NCBI GenBank assembly: GCA_018292915.2
Contig: JACVVK020000152.1
Location: forward strand, 208,501-272,500
Source: Batillaria attramentaria
Taxonomy: Eukaryota; Mollusca; Gastropoda; Batillariidae
Direction: 5' to 3'
DNA: 64,000 nt
The position numbers and the translations under genes were made by a program. Below are positions 48,401-59,000 of this stretch, piece by piece; the stretch's first letter is position 1, and the number at the start of each line of letters is the position of its first letter. Below the pieces are notes generated by a model, which did no database searches, was not told where the DNA came from, and saw nothing but the letters and a program-made list of their open reading frames with translations.

Positions 48401-49596
48401 AATCCCCTCTTCTTTGGCTTGGCTCCTCGGTCTTCAAAGCCACTGTCTAATGATGAGTTTTTACTCGCCTCATATGAGTTCCTGCCATGCAAGTTCACAT
48501 CCATGAATGTCCCATCTTCAACATCACACAAAGCATGCTTGGATTCACCATAGTCATCACCTATTGACACTGCTGATACAGAAAAATCAGTTCCTGTGCT
48601 TATACTTGAAAGACTTGAAGTGTCAGTATACAGTCGAGCTGTGGGATCAAAGGACAGTGTATTGGATGTAAAACTCTCTACGCTGTTCAATGTCACTTGG
48701 TCAGGATCTGCCCTCAGCCTGTCAAAGTCACTTGAAGTAGAACTGGAAACTGTATGAAACATACTGCCAGGTGTCTCGCTAACTGGTGTCTGTGAGGTAC
48801 TGAGTATTTCAGATCCATTGCATTCATGTGGAAACGTTTCTCCAGTGAAGCCACCATCTCTACTAAACTGTTCTCCTCCCTCCTTGGGTGCATCTGCACC
48901 ACTAGCACTGTTAACACTTCCAGGTGATTTGTCACCATTCACTATCTGCCTGGTTGTTGGTAAGTAAAGCAGAGGTAGAGATATGTTTTCAAGAACAGAT
49001 GAAAGTCGATTGCTTGCCCCAACATCAACAGGAACATCTTCAGTCAGTAAAACTGGTGACATGAGCAATCCAGCTTTGATGCCACCACCATGAGACTGAG
49101 AGTTCACTTGTACGGGATCGGTTTTTCCACTTTGAACAGCGCCCAATGAGTCTGTCGCATGGTTCTCAACATCACCTGTCAAAGATGTGTCGTTTGAATC
49201 TATGCCTCCACTTCTGCTATCATCACAGTTTAGAGTGTCATCGCTGGAGAGTGAGAGGGTGCTCTCCCTCCCACTCGGGGAGGCGGTGTCTTTCTCCAAG
49301 TCACTTCCTAAGGCTTCATCGTTCCCTAGTGCCAGGCGGCGTACTTGTGACTTCAAAGTCTCCACATCATGGAAGGATTCAATTAAAGGAACAGTAGGTA
49401 CGGTTTCATCTGTCGGGTCCTGTTGCAGCCCAGGAAGAGTATTGGGGTCGGCCTCTTCACTCATTCCTGTCAGTCTCATCCTTCCTGACTGCGAACAGAC
49501 GTCCGGTGATTCTCTACACATTGTTGACATTCGAGAAACACTCGGTTGTGACTTGACTGCATTGGGATGAACATTTTTCCTCGCACTGGGAGGCAT
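34766..49596 (-). CDS. TBC1D12/TBC1D14-like Rab GTPase-activating protein
   Basis: The protein is a predicted RabGAP. Vertebrate TBC1D14 acts in Rab11/recycling-endosome traffic and autophagosome formation. Exons in transcript order: 49596-48386, 41026-40811, 40226-40144, 39674-39557, 38761-38655, 38337-38248, 38023-37929, 37760-37689, 37002-36874, 36133-36024, 35781-35678 and 34965-34766. All phases agree, giving 844 residues. Residues 1 to about 400 are Ser/Thr/Asp-rich and disordered. Conserved blocks follow: [16 protein letters not shown]...TALILENRP, a basic coiled-coil-like helix ([10 protein letters not shown]) and EILPNWETM, the family signature. In the TBC domain, DISRTFP holds the Arg finger (about residue 630) and GYVQGMS the Gln finger (about 666). 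Both catalytic residues are intact. The start MPPSARKN lies exactly at an acceptor, so an untranslated first exon is likely upstream. Confidence 0.95.
35320..35379. repeat. (GT)n microsatellite in TBC gene intron 11
   Basis: About 60 bp of uninterrupted GT between the last two exons. Confidence 0.95.
35965..36009. repeat. (GT)n(GC)n microsatellite next to a donor
   Basis: A GT run ending in GCGCGCGC stops about 15 bp from the exon 10 donor (exon end at 36,024), on the intron side. Confidence 0.93.
36874..38023 (-). CDS. TBC1D12/14-like exons 7-9, catalytic core of the TBC domain
   Basis: Exon 7 (38,023-37,929) gives [15 protein letters not shown] with the Arg finger. Exon 8 (37,760-37,689) gives [15 protein letters not shown] then ACYRPDVGY. 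Exon 9 (37,002-36,874) begins [14 protein letters not shown], so the Gln-finger motif YVQ is split by an intron. Donors and acceptors are canonical. Confidence 0.95.
39107..39197. repeat. (CA)n microsatellite
   Basis: About 90 bp of CA with one CAACACAAC interruption, in the intron between exons 4 and 5 of the RabGAP gene. Confidence 0.95.
39754..39924 (+). mobile_element. SINE family A in TBC gene intron
   Basis: A full-length copy bounded by the exact direct repeat ACAGGGTGCTTA (39,742-39,753 and 39,925-39,936), antisense to the host gene. The head, both polymerase III boxes and the tail are present. Confidence 0.93.
40002..40067. repeat. (GT)n microsatellite
   Basis: About 66 bp of uninterrupted GT, 77 bp from the exon 3 donor of the RabGAP gene. 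Confidence 0.95.
40811..41026 (-). CDS. TBC1D12/14-like exon 2
   Basis: It encodes [23 protein letters not shown] and [18 protein letters not shown], blocks characteristic of the TBC1D12/TBC1D14 pair just ahead of the coiled-coil region. The acceptor is TTGACAG and the donor CCTCA|GTATGT. Confidence 0.93.
41027..48385 (-). other. 7.4-kb intron of the RabGAP gene
   Basis: I see no further exon of this gene here. It contains (CG)n(GT)n runs at about 41,717-41,768 and 47,500-47,552 and (GA)n at about 42,849-42,880 and 45,366-45,413. The 76-residue plus-strand open frame at 44,514-44,744 matches no family I know. Confidence 0.7.
48386..49596 (-). CDS. TBC1D12/14-like exon 1 (coding), disordered N-terminus
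   Basis: The ATG at 49,596-49,594 follows TTTCTGTCAG directly. The exon encodes about 403 residues rich in Ser, Asp and Thr, including [10 protein letters not shown] and a basic end [11 protein letters not shown]. It closes in phase 2 at CACG|GTAATA. A 7.4-kb intron separates it from exon 2. An in-frame ATG further upstream (MNSFHSIY) lies before the acceptor and is probably not used. Confidence 0.85.
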
Positions 49597-51592
49597 CTGA
49601 CAGAAACTATAGATAGAATGAAAAGAGTTCAAGAAAGTCGAATGTAACCTGGGTCCTCGTGGAGGCCAAATCTATCTGGCAGAGTAAATATTTTTGTCTT
49701 TCTCGGCATGTAGTCTCTCCTGGCGGCCATTGGCATTGCTGGATATATGCTAATGAGGGGGAGGGATAACCATACTCTCTGAAAAAACAGTTTCGGCAAA
49801 GAATGCCTTTGCTCTGAAGTTATCTTCCCTGTATGATAGTGATTATACATCTTTGGTAAAATAGTATCCAACAGGAGAAAGGTGCGATAAAATGAGCGGT
49901 ATCTGTTGGAAAATAAAATTCCTTTGTAATTCTGGATCTGCACAAGGACTTCGACACCCTCTCTTGTGGCTGACTGTGAAAGGAGACAAAATTTTAGGGC
50001 CTCAGTCAGTTTTGCCAAGGAAAGCGGCCCAGTTGTATTTTCATGCGAAAGCTGAGATCATCAGTGGAGTGAAAAAGTTTGCCGAAACTTTTTAATGCCT
50101 TTTTTTCTCTCGTAAAAATCAATTGTTCACTGACGTGTTCCAACCAGTCTACTGTTTCTATTTGCATTTGTGGTTGGTTTTGACATTTTTTTTTGTCGTT
50201 TTATGCCACAGGCCAAAGTGATAATTGCATGATGTGACTTTGAGCTGTCTCGTGCGAGTGAAATAATGCCACCCTTCGCGAAAATAATGGAAAGGAAAAT
50301 TGATATGCGTGTACATCAAAGTTTATCAAAATCCTAGGGCCCGAGAGTTTTCGACTTTAAAGGACGAAATAGAGGATCTGTTTCTACGCTTTAATCTTTC
50401 TGTACATAATTCTTCTTTTTCTACGGACAGAGAGAAAGTAACGAAGATGCAGTCCTTCGCATTGCGGCGTGATCCTGAGTCCGTATTCCAGTTTAGGTTT
50501 TAGCTAGCTGCGCGCCATTTCCGAGAAGTCTGCAATGTTTAGTGCAAATGATCCCTAATATACCGCAAGACTGCTGTTGAGAGCAAGAGTGTTGGTGTGA
50601 AACTATAAAACCATGCATGCCCTACTGCAAGATTTCACCCGAACTCATCCTTGCCTGTATGTTTAACCTTTTTTTTCTTGCCAATGACACGTGTTGCCGT
50701 TTTCCACTTTGTTGCCGAAATTCGTACTGGTACTAGGCTAGATGTAAGTTTTGTTGTTTTCCCCTCATAATAAGTGGACTAGAGGCAGTTCCAGGCAGAA
50801 TCATTGGCTTCACGTTTCAGGACTTGTCAGTTCAGTTTGATTTTATCATCAGCATCACCTTTTTGGGGGAGCTGGACAAAGTGCATGTTCTACTTTCATT
50901 TTTTTGATGGGCCACACTCAAGCAGTAATCTACCCATGGAATATGCATTAAAATAGTATTTGTCAAAAACGATTGAAGGAGAAAGAAAATATGCTGTAAT
51001 GATCCCACGAAATTTTGTCCTGTGACTGATACTTAAAGGCCTGTTTGTAGCAAAGGAATGTAATTAACAAACCACAAAGAAGAACCATGATGTACATAAA
51101 GCTACATCATGCCACACCATGCATGTTTGCAGTTGTTTCTAAATGTGATATTATCATGTGTTGCACTTTGAAATATATGTGAGTGCAGCACAGCCGCAAA
51201 CATACAGGTCTAATCATAATTTAGTGTAGGTTCCACACACTGTTGGAACCTACACACTGTTGGTTGTAGTGACTGTGCCATGAAGTGCTGCATGACATGT
51301 ATCATGTAGCAGGATAAATGTAGGCGCTTGACGCCTTGAGCCACCTTTAGTAATAGATGCCAGTTCTTGTGCAGCCATTAAGGATTACAAAGTCTACATG
51401 TATCACATGGTAAAACTAGCAGGGCTTACATGCGTACAAATCCATGGCACTTCAGACCCAATCAGTTTTACCAACAGAAGAATAGACAGATAGATCTATA
51501 TTTCAATTTTCATAATCGTTTGCATACATGTGTTTTGTGTTTTCAGAAAGTGAAACCCTGGAATAACAGTGATATCCCAAACGGTCACGAAG
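49597..51592. promoter_or_regulatory. shared upstream region of two divergent genes
   Basis: The coding starts of the RabGAP gene (minus strand, 49,596) and the RAP80-like gene (plus strand, 51,593) diverge across 2.0 kb. Both start exons follow acceptor sites (TTTCTGTCAG on the minus strand, TGTGTTTTCAG on the plus strand). Untranslated first exons and transcription start sites should therefore lie inside this interval, which suggests a bidirectional promoter. I could not place a core promoter motif. Confidence 0.5.
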
Positions 51593-51616
51593 ATGTCTGA
51601 TACAGATGAACATGAG
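51593..51616 (+). CDS. RAP80-like first coding exon (candidate)
   Basis: ATG at 51,593 gives MSDTDEHE before the donor GAG|GTACAG, in phase 0 with exon 2 (LVIESTGP). The joined peptide resembles the acidic/hydrophobic N-terminus of RAP80. An acceptor at 51,546 implies an untranslated exon upstream. A 3.8-kb intron follows. Confidence 0.5.
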
Positions 51617-51958
51617 GTACAGTGTATCGATATGCAGCGACACCCTAAAAAAAATTGTAACCCTCGGCATACAATACATTGTGGGTACAAACTCACCCAT
51701 ACTTTTAAAGAAGGAATCTTGAGGGTATATTCACTTGGGCATGCAATGGAAAGAAAATACACAGAAAAGTAAGGTAACAAATATCAACAGATCTGTGTGA
51801 CCATATGAAAGTCGCTGCAGATTGAAACTGCGCATATTATTTAATGGCAGGCTGCTATGATGAGATCAGTCCTGGAAAATGAGTGAAAAACACTTTGTCT
51901 GACAAAAGTTTACTACTGGTGTCGCTTTTCTGTATACAACTGGCCCATGTAGACCATC

Positions 51959-51994
<36 letters not shown>

Positions 51995-52942
51995 ATTGTA
52001 TAGGCGCTTTACCCAATTTCATGAATCGGCTCAAAGCGCCGCGAACTGAACCCAACACGCACGCTCACGTGAATCATACGCATTCTCTCACACACTTGAC
52101 ATAAACACATTACAATCACGTGGTGCGAAGGGTCAGCTCAGCTATTGAAATTTCGGGATTTAGAATTGCATTTATTTTTCAAATTTGGTGGGCTGAACAT
52201 TTCCAAAGCAGAGGGGGAAGAAGCCGGAGTACCCGGAGAGAACCCCCGACGATTGGCCCGAATGAACGGTGCCACATACGAGAAGGAAAAATTCTTTGCC
52301 CCGAGTGGGACTCGAACCCCTGACCTCTCGCATTGGTGACAGGTCTCTTAACCACTAGACCACCGACCGCCCCAGTAACGCCCCAGTGTGTGTATAAGCA
52401 ATTGATTTAATTCAGGTTAGTTCCTTCTTTAAAAATGTAGGCGAGTTTGCACCCACGATGTATGGCAAGGGTTATCAATAATATCGTACCTGTTTTTTGT
52501 AAAAGTCTGGGCTTGGTTGCATCCATGACATTCAGCACACAAGTTTTCTTCTTTACAGTATGAGTGAGTTTGCGTCCACAATGTACGGCGCGCAAGTTTT
52601 TACTAATTTTAGGCAACATGATGGGGAAGGTTAATCCACAGAGTGCATGAAAAGTAAGTATAACTGTTAAGGTGACTGCCCCCAACTGTACCCAAACACC
52701 CACCCACCCACCCTCAACTGTATCACTTGCCATAAACTGGGGATCCAAAATACCCTCATGAAGAGAAAGTGTGTGTGTGTTTTACTTTTAGGGGGTGAGG
52801 GATTGGGAGGCATGTGGGGCTGTCTCTCTCACTGTCACTATTGGTTGAGTAAATATTGAAGAAATCTTAGTACTTTTTGGCTCCCTTGTGTAACAATGGG
52901 AGTCTATGTATTAACCCTCCGTCGTCTGTCAGTCTGTCTGTC

Positions 52943-53005
<63 letters not shown>

Positions 53006-56000
53006 AGAAAACTTTAACGTTGTCATTTTCTCAGAATCTACGAACAGCAGAGGCACCAAACTTGGCATGCTGATAGACAACCACAAGACCTTTCAAAACA
53101 TGTCATTTTGAATGACCTTGACACAAGGTCAAGGTCACTAAAGCTCTCTGTTTGAAAATTTTACATTGGCATTTTCTCGTAATCTACAAACACCAGAGGT
53201 TGTAAACTTTGCATGATGATAGACATTGATAGGAACTTTACAGGTATACATGTAATCAATGGCCTTGTGTCAAGGTCAAGGCCATACAAGCTATTTTTGT
53301 GAAACCTTAACATTGGCATTTTCTCAGAAACAACAAACAGCAGAGGTGCCAAACCTGGCGTGCTGATAGACAGTGATAAGACCTATGCACACGTACCATC
53401 TTAAATGACCTTGACTCAAGGTCAAGGTCATTAAAACAGTCTGTTGGGAAATTTTACATTTGCATTTTCTCAGAATCTAGAAGGATCAGAGGCCTAACAC
53501 TATCTGTGATGATTGACATTGGCAGCAGCTTTACAGATATACCTGTGTTCAGTGACCTTTTGTCAAGGTCAAGGCCATGCAAGCAGGTTTTTTTGAAACT
53601 TTAACCTTGGCATTTTGTGCAAAACAACAAACAGTAGAGGCACCAAACGAGGCATGATGATAGACAGCATTGAGACGTACCTTTCTGAATGACCTTGACT
53701 GAAGGTCAAGGTCATTAAAGCTGTCTGTTATGAATTTTAACATTACCGTTTTTCAGGGGAACTACAAATACCAGAGGCATCGAACTTGGCATGATCATAG
53801 ACATTGATGAGATCTTATTTGAATGACCTTGACCAAAGGTCAAGGCCATACAAACTGTTTCGGGGAAAATTGTAATATTGCCAGGGACTCAGAGCACCAG
53901 AGACACCTTACTTGGCATGATAATGGATAGTGGTAAGAGCTTTACAAACATACTCTTGTGAATGACCTTGACCTGTGTCACAAGGGAGCCATGGAGGCTT
54001 CTGCCTCTCTAGTTTGTTGTTGTGCAGCCACCCTACACTCTGGCTGTTGATCGAACAAGTACATTTAGCTGCAAACTGGCCGGCCCTGCACTGTATACAG
54101 ACCTTTGTTCTGATTTCATGCAAACTCTTCAGCACAGACATGTTCACTCGTTTACAGCTGTTGCACTTGCAGTTAGTTTTGGGACATGTGGACAGTGTTC
54201 TGTCTTGCTGTAATTTGACAGTGGTGAAAGTGTTGGTGCAAGTACATTATCATCACTGTGTTGATATGGTTCACCCCATTGTGCCCTTGCACCTCCTGTA
54301 AATGCACTACGGCTGTCTAAACAACACAGTGACTGCACCGTGACCACAGCGTGACCCCAAACCTGAACCTAAACCTAATCCTAACCATAAATTTAACCCT
54401 AAACGGAACTAAGCAGGCAAACTTTACTGAGCGGCTGTCTATAGATCTATACTAACTGAGTATCAACATCTGCAGCTTGAAACAATTGTGTGTATGCTGT
54501 GAAGTGTCACTGTGTCAGCAAAAGTGTTCATGAGTTGTCCAGCAAAACAGACCAAGGGAGTCACTCAGTCAGAACCTGTCATGAACACAAAATTGTGGGC
54601 GCAGGGTTAGTGTGCCAGTGCTGTAATACAGTTCACCTTCACTATAATGCTTGTCGTTGGGTTCCTCCAAATGTTTTTTTTTTTGTACTTGTTATGTAAA
54701 CTTGTGTTTGTGGTAACTGCAGTTCTTTTTACATACGAGGTACATGTACTGATGTACACATAGCTTTATGAAGTACTATGGAATAAGGTGGGATTTTTCC
54801 TTACCATATCGAGTCAAATCCATGTGCAGACTCGTTTGCGGTGCCTGCTCGCCTTCGTGTACACACGCACGCACATACATCAAGTGTACACGCTAAAAAT
54901 CCCACGTTCATCTTTCGAAGAAGAGTAGGCTGTGGCCGGTGGCGTGGTAAACAGAAATACTGTCGCACGCACCTATTAGTGAATAGCAGGGTGGAGGTTT
55001 GCACATAAAGTAGCGCTTAACGGCAGCAGGCTTTCACTGCTTCGTCCTCCAGCCCAGCGGCGCCGTGAGCATTTCAGCAGAGATGGATTATATGTGCGCC
55101 GAGGAGAAAACTATTTTGTGAGTGGTCCAAATTATGTTGTAGTCGCTGAATGTGACTTGGACAACAGATGGCCAGTTGGATCTGATTTTAAGTGGCGATC
55201 TTTAGTGGGAAAAATAGGTGCTGAAGTGCAGCAAACATGAACTTTCTTGATGGAGTATTTTCTGCCTTTTGTAAGTGGACAGTGGATTTGATTGGATTGA
55301 ACTTGGCTGTTCCAGCAGTCAGATTGAAGTTGCTCTGTGCCTGCTTTGGACACGGTCCCAATACCTGCTGCTGGTGTTGTTCATAATGATTTGCCCACCT
55401 GTTGCCTTGTCTGCAGCTAACTGTTCAGTGATGAATATCGTTACCTCTTCGTGTGCAGCTTGTCATTGAAAGTACAGGACCCAAACTGTCGACGCGCATT
55501 GCAAAGCCTAAAATGTTGTGCCCGGTGCAACCTTGTAATGAAGAAAGGGAGCGGCAGCAGAAGATTGCCGATGAGAAACTGTTGGCAGGTATGGGAAAAA
55601 ACCATCACTGGCAGCCTGAGTGGAGGAGTGTGTGTGTGTGTGTGTGTGTGTACACGTGTGTGTGTGTGTTCCATTAAATTGTTCACTTACAAGGCCTACC
55701 TTATGTTGCGACTTTTAAAATCTGAAATCAGAAGATAGATGCAGGTAGCCTCTGCTTACTATGACAGAACTCGGAAGACTCAGAGAAAAGCACCAATTTC
55801 AAAACAAAACACACACACTCACACACACACAGAATCCCTTAATCTGCAGTTCTGAGCACTAATTCATTTTGTTTGTATACATGTGTAAATTATTTCTCAT
55901 ACTAGTTATACTCATATTCACATTATGTTGTCTTGTTAGCTGAGAAGAAGAATGTTACAATCCTGTTTGCATTTCTTGTGTAGATGCTGGGATAAGTGAT

Positions 56001-59000
56001 TTGAATAATGATGAAGAGAGGCAACAGATTTTGGTGAGTTTACGAGTATATTTTATTTATTTAAACAATAAAAATCCTTTTGCGTATTTACCACTTCAGT
56101 GTTCTTTGCACAGTGTCTGCTTGAACTTGTATTTCTTGAGGATAAAATTGAAATGTTCAGTATTTTGAAAAACATGACCTGGTGAAGTGCATACATGTAC
56201 ATTTCATAACATGGTCTGTCTGTTATACTTTTGGTGTACTTAGTTACTTAGGCCCTTGGCTCCAAGTGGAGCATAGGCCATCGACAACCCTTCGCCATCG
56301 CACTCTGTTCTGGGCTATTCTTGCCACTCCAGTCCAGTTGGTGAGCTATGCACGAAAAAATAGAAATTTTGTTTGAAGGAATATATTTTTAAAATGATCT
56401 GATTCAGCTAGAAATAATAATTTGATGTTCATGCATGTTTTATTGTATGACTTCCGTGATTGAACGTAAAATTCAAGATGAGTGTGCATGCAGGAGGTAC
56501 TGCGCCAGTCCTTGCCTGAAGGGCCCACTACATCGTCATCGGTGTCTGCCAGTGCAGCATCACATTCACAATACACTCAGCCAATGGATGATGGTGGTGA
56601 GAGCCCTCATGCGGATGTCTCGATGGAATATCAACAAACACCAGAGGTGGAAATCCGCTCTGCTTCGTCCAGCCCCAAGCCAACTCACAGACAGGAGTCA
56701 TCAAGCATCACAGGTATTTATCATACATGCATTAACCAAAACGTTAATTAATAGGCTAGCTTCAAAGCTCTGATTGAATCGTCAGACCCATAGGCCTGAG
56801 CCCAGACTGTAATTCATTCATTCAAGGCTCTACGTGCCCTCTGGCACATGAGGCAGCAGTCAAGGCTTTCCACTTCTGTCGGTTTCCGGCAACTTTCGGC
56901 GCTGTGTGAGTGTGTCCCATGAGAGGTTCCTTGCCTTGAGTTCGCGCTCCATGGTACGTCTCCAGGTCTCTTTTGGTCTGCCTCGTCTTCTTTTCCCCTG
57001 CGGAGCCCACACTGTAAACTATAGGGGAAATGAGGTGATGATGATGGTGATCAGAATATTTGACGTGCCATCTGACATTGCTTCAGCTGGAAAGAGGTTG
57101 ACAGTTGTGTATTATTTCATGGTACTTTGATTGCTGGAACAGACATGATATGGATTATTTTTATGTGTTTGAAAGATGTAAGTGAACATTGAATGTAAAT
57201 CACGTTTGTTCTTTCTCTGTGACCTAATACGGTTGAGCCAAATTAGTATTTATTCGTGTGCTGTGACTGTGAGAGATTTATTTAATGCAGTTAAGTGCTG
57301 CTGGCTTTTCACGCAGGTCAAAGTGTACTACAACCACAGGTGCATGGCTCAGGAGTTCAAGAGCAAAGGAAAGCTCAGAGAAAGTGTGAGAAAGAAAGTG
57401 ATGATGGAACTGAGAGTGGTCCAGAGCCCGCTAGTGATTTGGATCAGCGTGTTCGACCCAAGCGGACGCTGAGAGCGAGTGTTAGGAGGTTGGAGACATC
57501 TAGCGACTCAGACTGCGTTGGAGAACCTCAAAAGAAACGGCTGCTGAAGAGTGGGACAGATGCCTCCAGTGATTCGGACCAGTCCATCAGACCCTTGCAA
57601 GAGAGGGTAACACAGAAGTTGAAGTTGACCAGCGAGCAGAGACACAATATGGGAGATAAACTGCGTACAATGTACTTCAAAACAAAATCGTTTCCATCAA
57701 GCCAGGTACATTCTTTATGTGTTGGGAGCAGGACAGATCAGTTCCATGTAACTTGTGTGACTTGCACTAACTACAAAGGAAACTTGTAAATATGGAATTT
57801 GATGGTCTTAGGGTAGTATGTAAGTAGTCATGTAAAATGTAACCAGTAATAGCCATGTTACAGGGCCGTTGATATTGGCCAACTGAGCTTTGCTAAGATG
57901 TTTCATACCTTGAAAAGTGGAATGGCAGACTCTTTAATGGCCAAGGGTATCGATACCCACCTTTGTTTGATCTATATGAAAAAGAGTCATAATGAGTGAA
58001 ATTTAGGCTAAAGAACAAGAGATGTCTGTTTCCTCGGCATGGGGTTGTGTCCCTTAAATGTGATTGTTAGTTTTGAATTATTTGTTTCTGTAAAATATTT
58101 TTGTGTATTTATTTATACTTGGTAATGTTCTTGCAGTCTGAGCTCGTTGGAGGCAAAGAGCCTGAAACACCAAGATCTTCACAAGACCTGTTCACAGCTG
58201 GCGAAGGTGAAGAAGAGGTAGGCTGAGTTAGACTTTGCATACAATAAATCTACTGCTTCTTCTTCTTCTTCTTCTGGGTTGCCTTGTTTTTATGATCTGC
58301 CTGATAAGGAAAACAACAGAACCAGTGTCGTTCATTTGGGGCTGAAGGCACATTAAGGTGGACTTCAACTCATAGTTGACGGTCAGTGAACAGTGGCAGA
58401 GTTTTAAAAAACCCAAACCAAAACAACACTGCAGCTTTTTTTGTGGCCAGGAGATCTGTAGCGTAACCGCAGGGAAGAAGTGGATGGGATAAATTTGATT
58501 TACTTTGTACTTGTAGCTGTTTCTCTCCATTGTTCATAGAAAACTGGTGCAGGCAGCCAAAACTCGGCATCCCAGTCTACGCCTGCTGATCTGCCGACTT
58601 TCAAAGCTTGTGATAAAGAAGAGGCGGAGACTAGTGGCCTTGACATGGAAGTGGAGGAAGTGGAGACACTGCCGCCTTACAGTCCTGCTGCCAGTCTTGA
58701 CTCTCGGGAAGGAAAGGAGGATGTTGAAGATGAAGACAGTGTGCTGAGCCAAGAATTTCCGTATGTTTTTCCTACTGACACCGCACACATTCAAGTTTCA
58801 GAAATGGCCAGAAATTTTGTGGGTGTAATCTTTGTTGTCTCACTGTTGTTCTTGGTTATAACTTATACAAAGAAAAAAATCACAGCAAGATAAACAAAAT
58901 AAAAAATGCCAAAAATATTGAGAGAGAAATGTGAAAGAGAGAGAAAAACAAACCTTTCAAATTATGTTTGATTTGTGCAGAATCCAGTCAACCCAGGCCA

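Noticed and set aside
55083..55118. An alternative first exon MDYMCAEEKTIL before GTGAGT
   Set aside because: Its donor leaves phase 2 whereas the next RAP80-like exon begins in phase 0, so it cannot be spliced in frame to it.
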